A DNA stretch of 6,928 bases from Erysipelotrichaceae bacterium (GTDB lineage Bacteria > Bacillota_I > Bacilli_A > Erysipelotrichales > Erysipelotrichaceae), in assembly GCA_017511325.1 (NCBI GenBank), contig JAFWKS010000457.1, positions 1 through 6,928 of the forward strand, read 5' to 3'. Shown here one piece after another: positions 6,890-6,928 of this stretch. The notes below the pieces were generated by a model. The model searched no databases. It was not told the DNA's origin and worked only from the letters and a program-made list of their open reading frames with translations. The translations under genes and the position numbers were made by a program. The number at the start of each line of letters is the position of its first letter. Positions within the stretch are counted from its first letter, which is position 1.

Positions 6890-6918
6890 ATTCTACACTT
6901 TAATACTTTCGATGACAA
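6890..6918 (-). promoter_or_regulatory. Predicted sigma-A promoter of the ATP-grasp gene
   Basis: On the minus strand, TTGTCA (6918-6913) and TAGAAT (6895-6890) are separated by exactly 17 bases, and each matches consensus at 5 of 6 positions. The start would be near 6883. That leaves about 7 bases before the ATG at 6876, or about 46 before the ATG at 6837. Confidence 0.6.
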
Positions 6919-6928
6919 ATTATCATAC

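Noticed and set aside
6877..6918. TTG start at 6918 for the ATP-grasp gene
   Set aside because: It lies in the -35 box of the best promoter, has no ribosome site visible, and adds 14 residues unlike the rest of the family as I know it.

Overview
The window carries a complete aspartate-to-threonine pathway, built as two short divergent operons around one 93-base control region. An unrelated ATP-grasp gene converges on it from the right. All genes are ordinary bacterial ORFs with Shine-Dalgarno (SD) sites and standard stops. TGA is used as a stop at the ends of the aspartate kinase and homoserine kinase genes, so this is not a Mycoplasma-type code. The base composition (moderately low GC), strong SD sites, sigma-A-like promoters and protein types point to a Bacillota (Firmicutes) bacterium. 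The Clostridia/Erysipelotrichia side fits best, but I cannot fix the genus from sequence alone.

Left half, minus strand, transcribed from about 3026 towards 1: homoserine dehydrogenase (hom), aspartate kinase with tandem ACT domains, and aspartate-semialdehyde dehydrogenase (asd, cut by the window edge). The three genes overlap by 8 and by 1 (or 4) bases. Right half, plus strand, transcribed from about 3049: threonine synthase (thrC), homoserine kinase (thrB) and a small HTH-plus-ACT protein of the UPF0735/PheB type. These genes overlap by 8 and 11 bases. The plus-strand operon ends at a strong hairpin (5842-5867) that also serves the convergent minus-strand gene. Together the five enzymes convert L-aspartate to L-threonine with no step missing: kinase, semialdehyde dehydrogenase, homoserine dehydrogenase, homoserine kinase, threonine synthase.

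The most interesting part is the control region (2984-3076). It holds two back-to-back promoters whose -10 boxes overlap, and one perfect 8+8 palindrome, TGAAAACA-CT-TGTTTTCA. The palindrome lies just downstream of the predicted hom start point and covers the predicted thrC -35 box, so one bound protein could shut both operons. The locus encodes a good candidate for that protein, the HTH-ACT gene at the end of the thrC operon. The homoserine dehydrogenase lacks a recognisable full C-terminal ACT domain, so amino-acid sensing may sit in the aspartate kinase and the separate HTH-ACT protein.

Right end (5866-6876, minus strand): a protein resembling the sugar-transfer-associated ATP-grasp family, with its own promoter at the window edge. 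No mobile elements, RNA genes, CRISPR arrays or long non-coding stretches were seen. The longest gap between genes is the 93-base control region.
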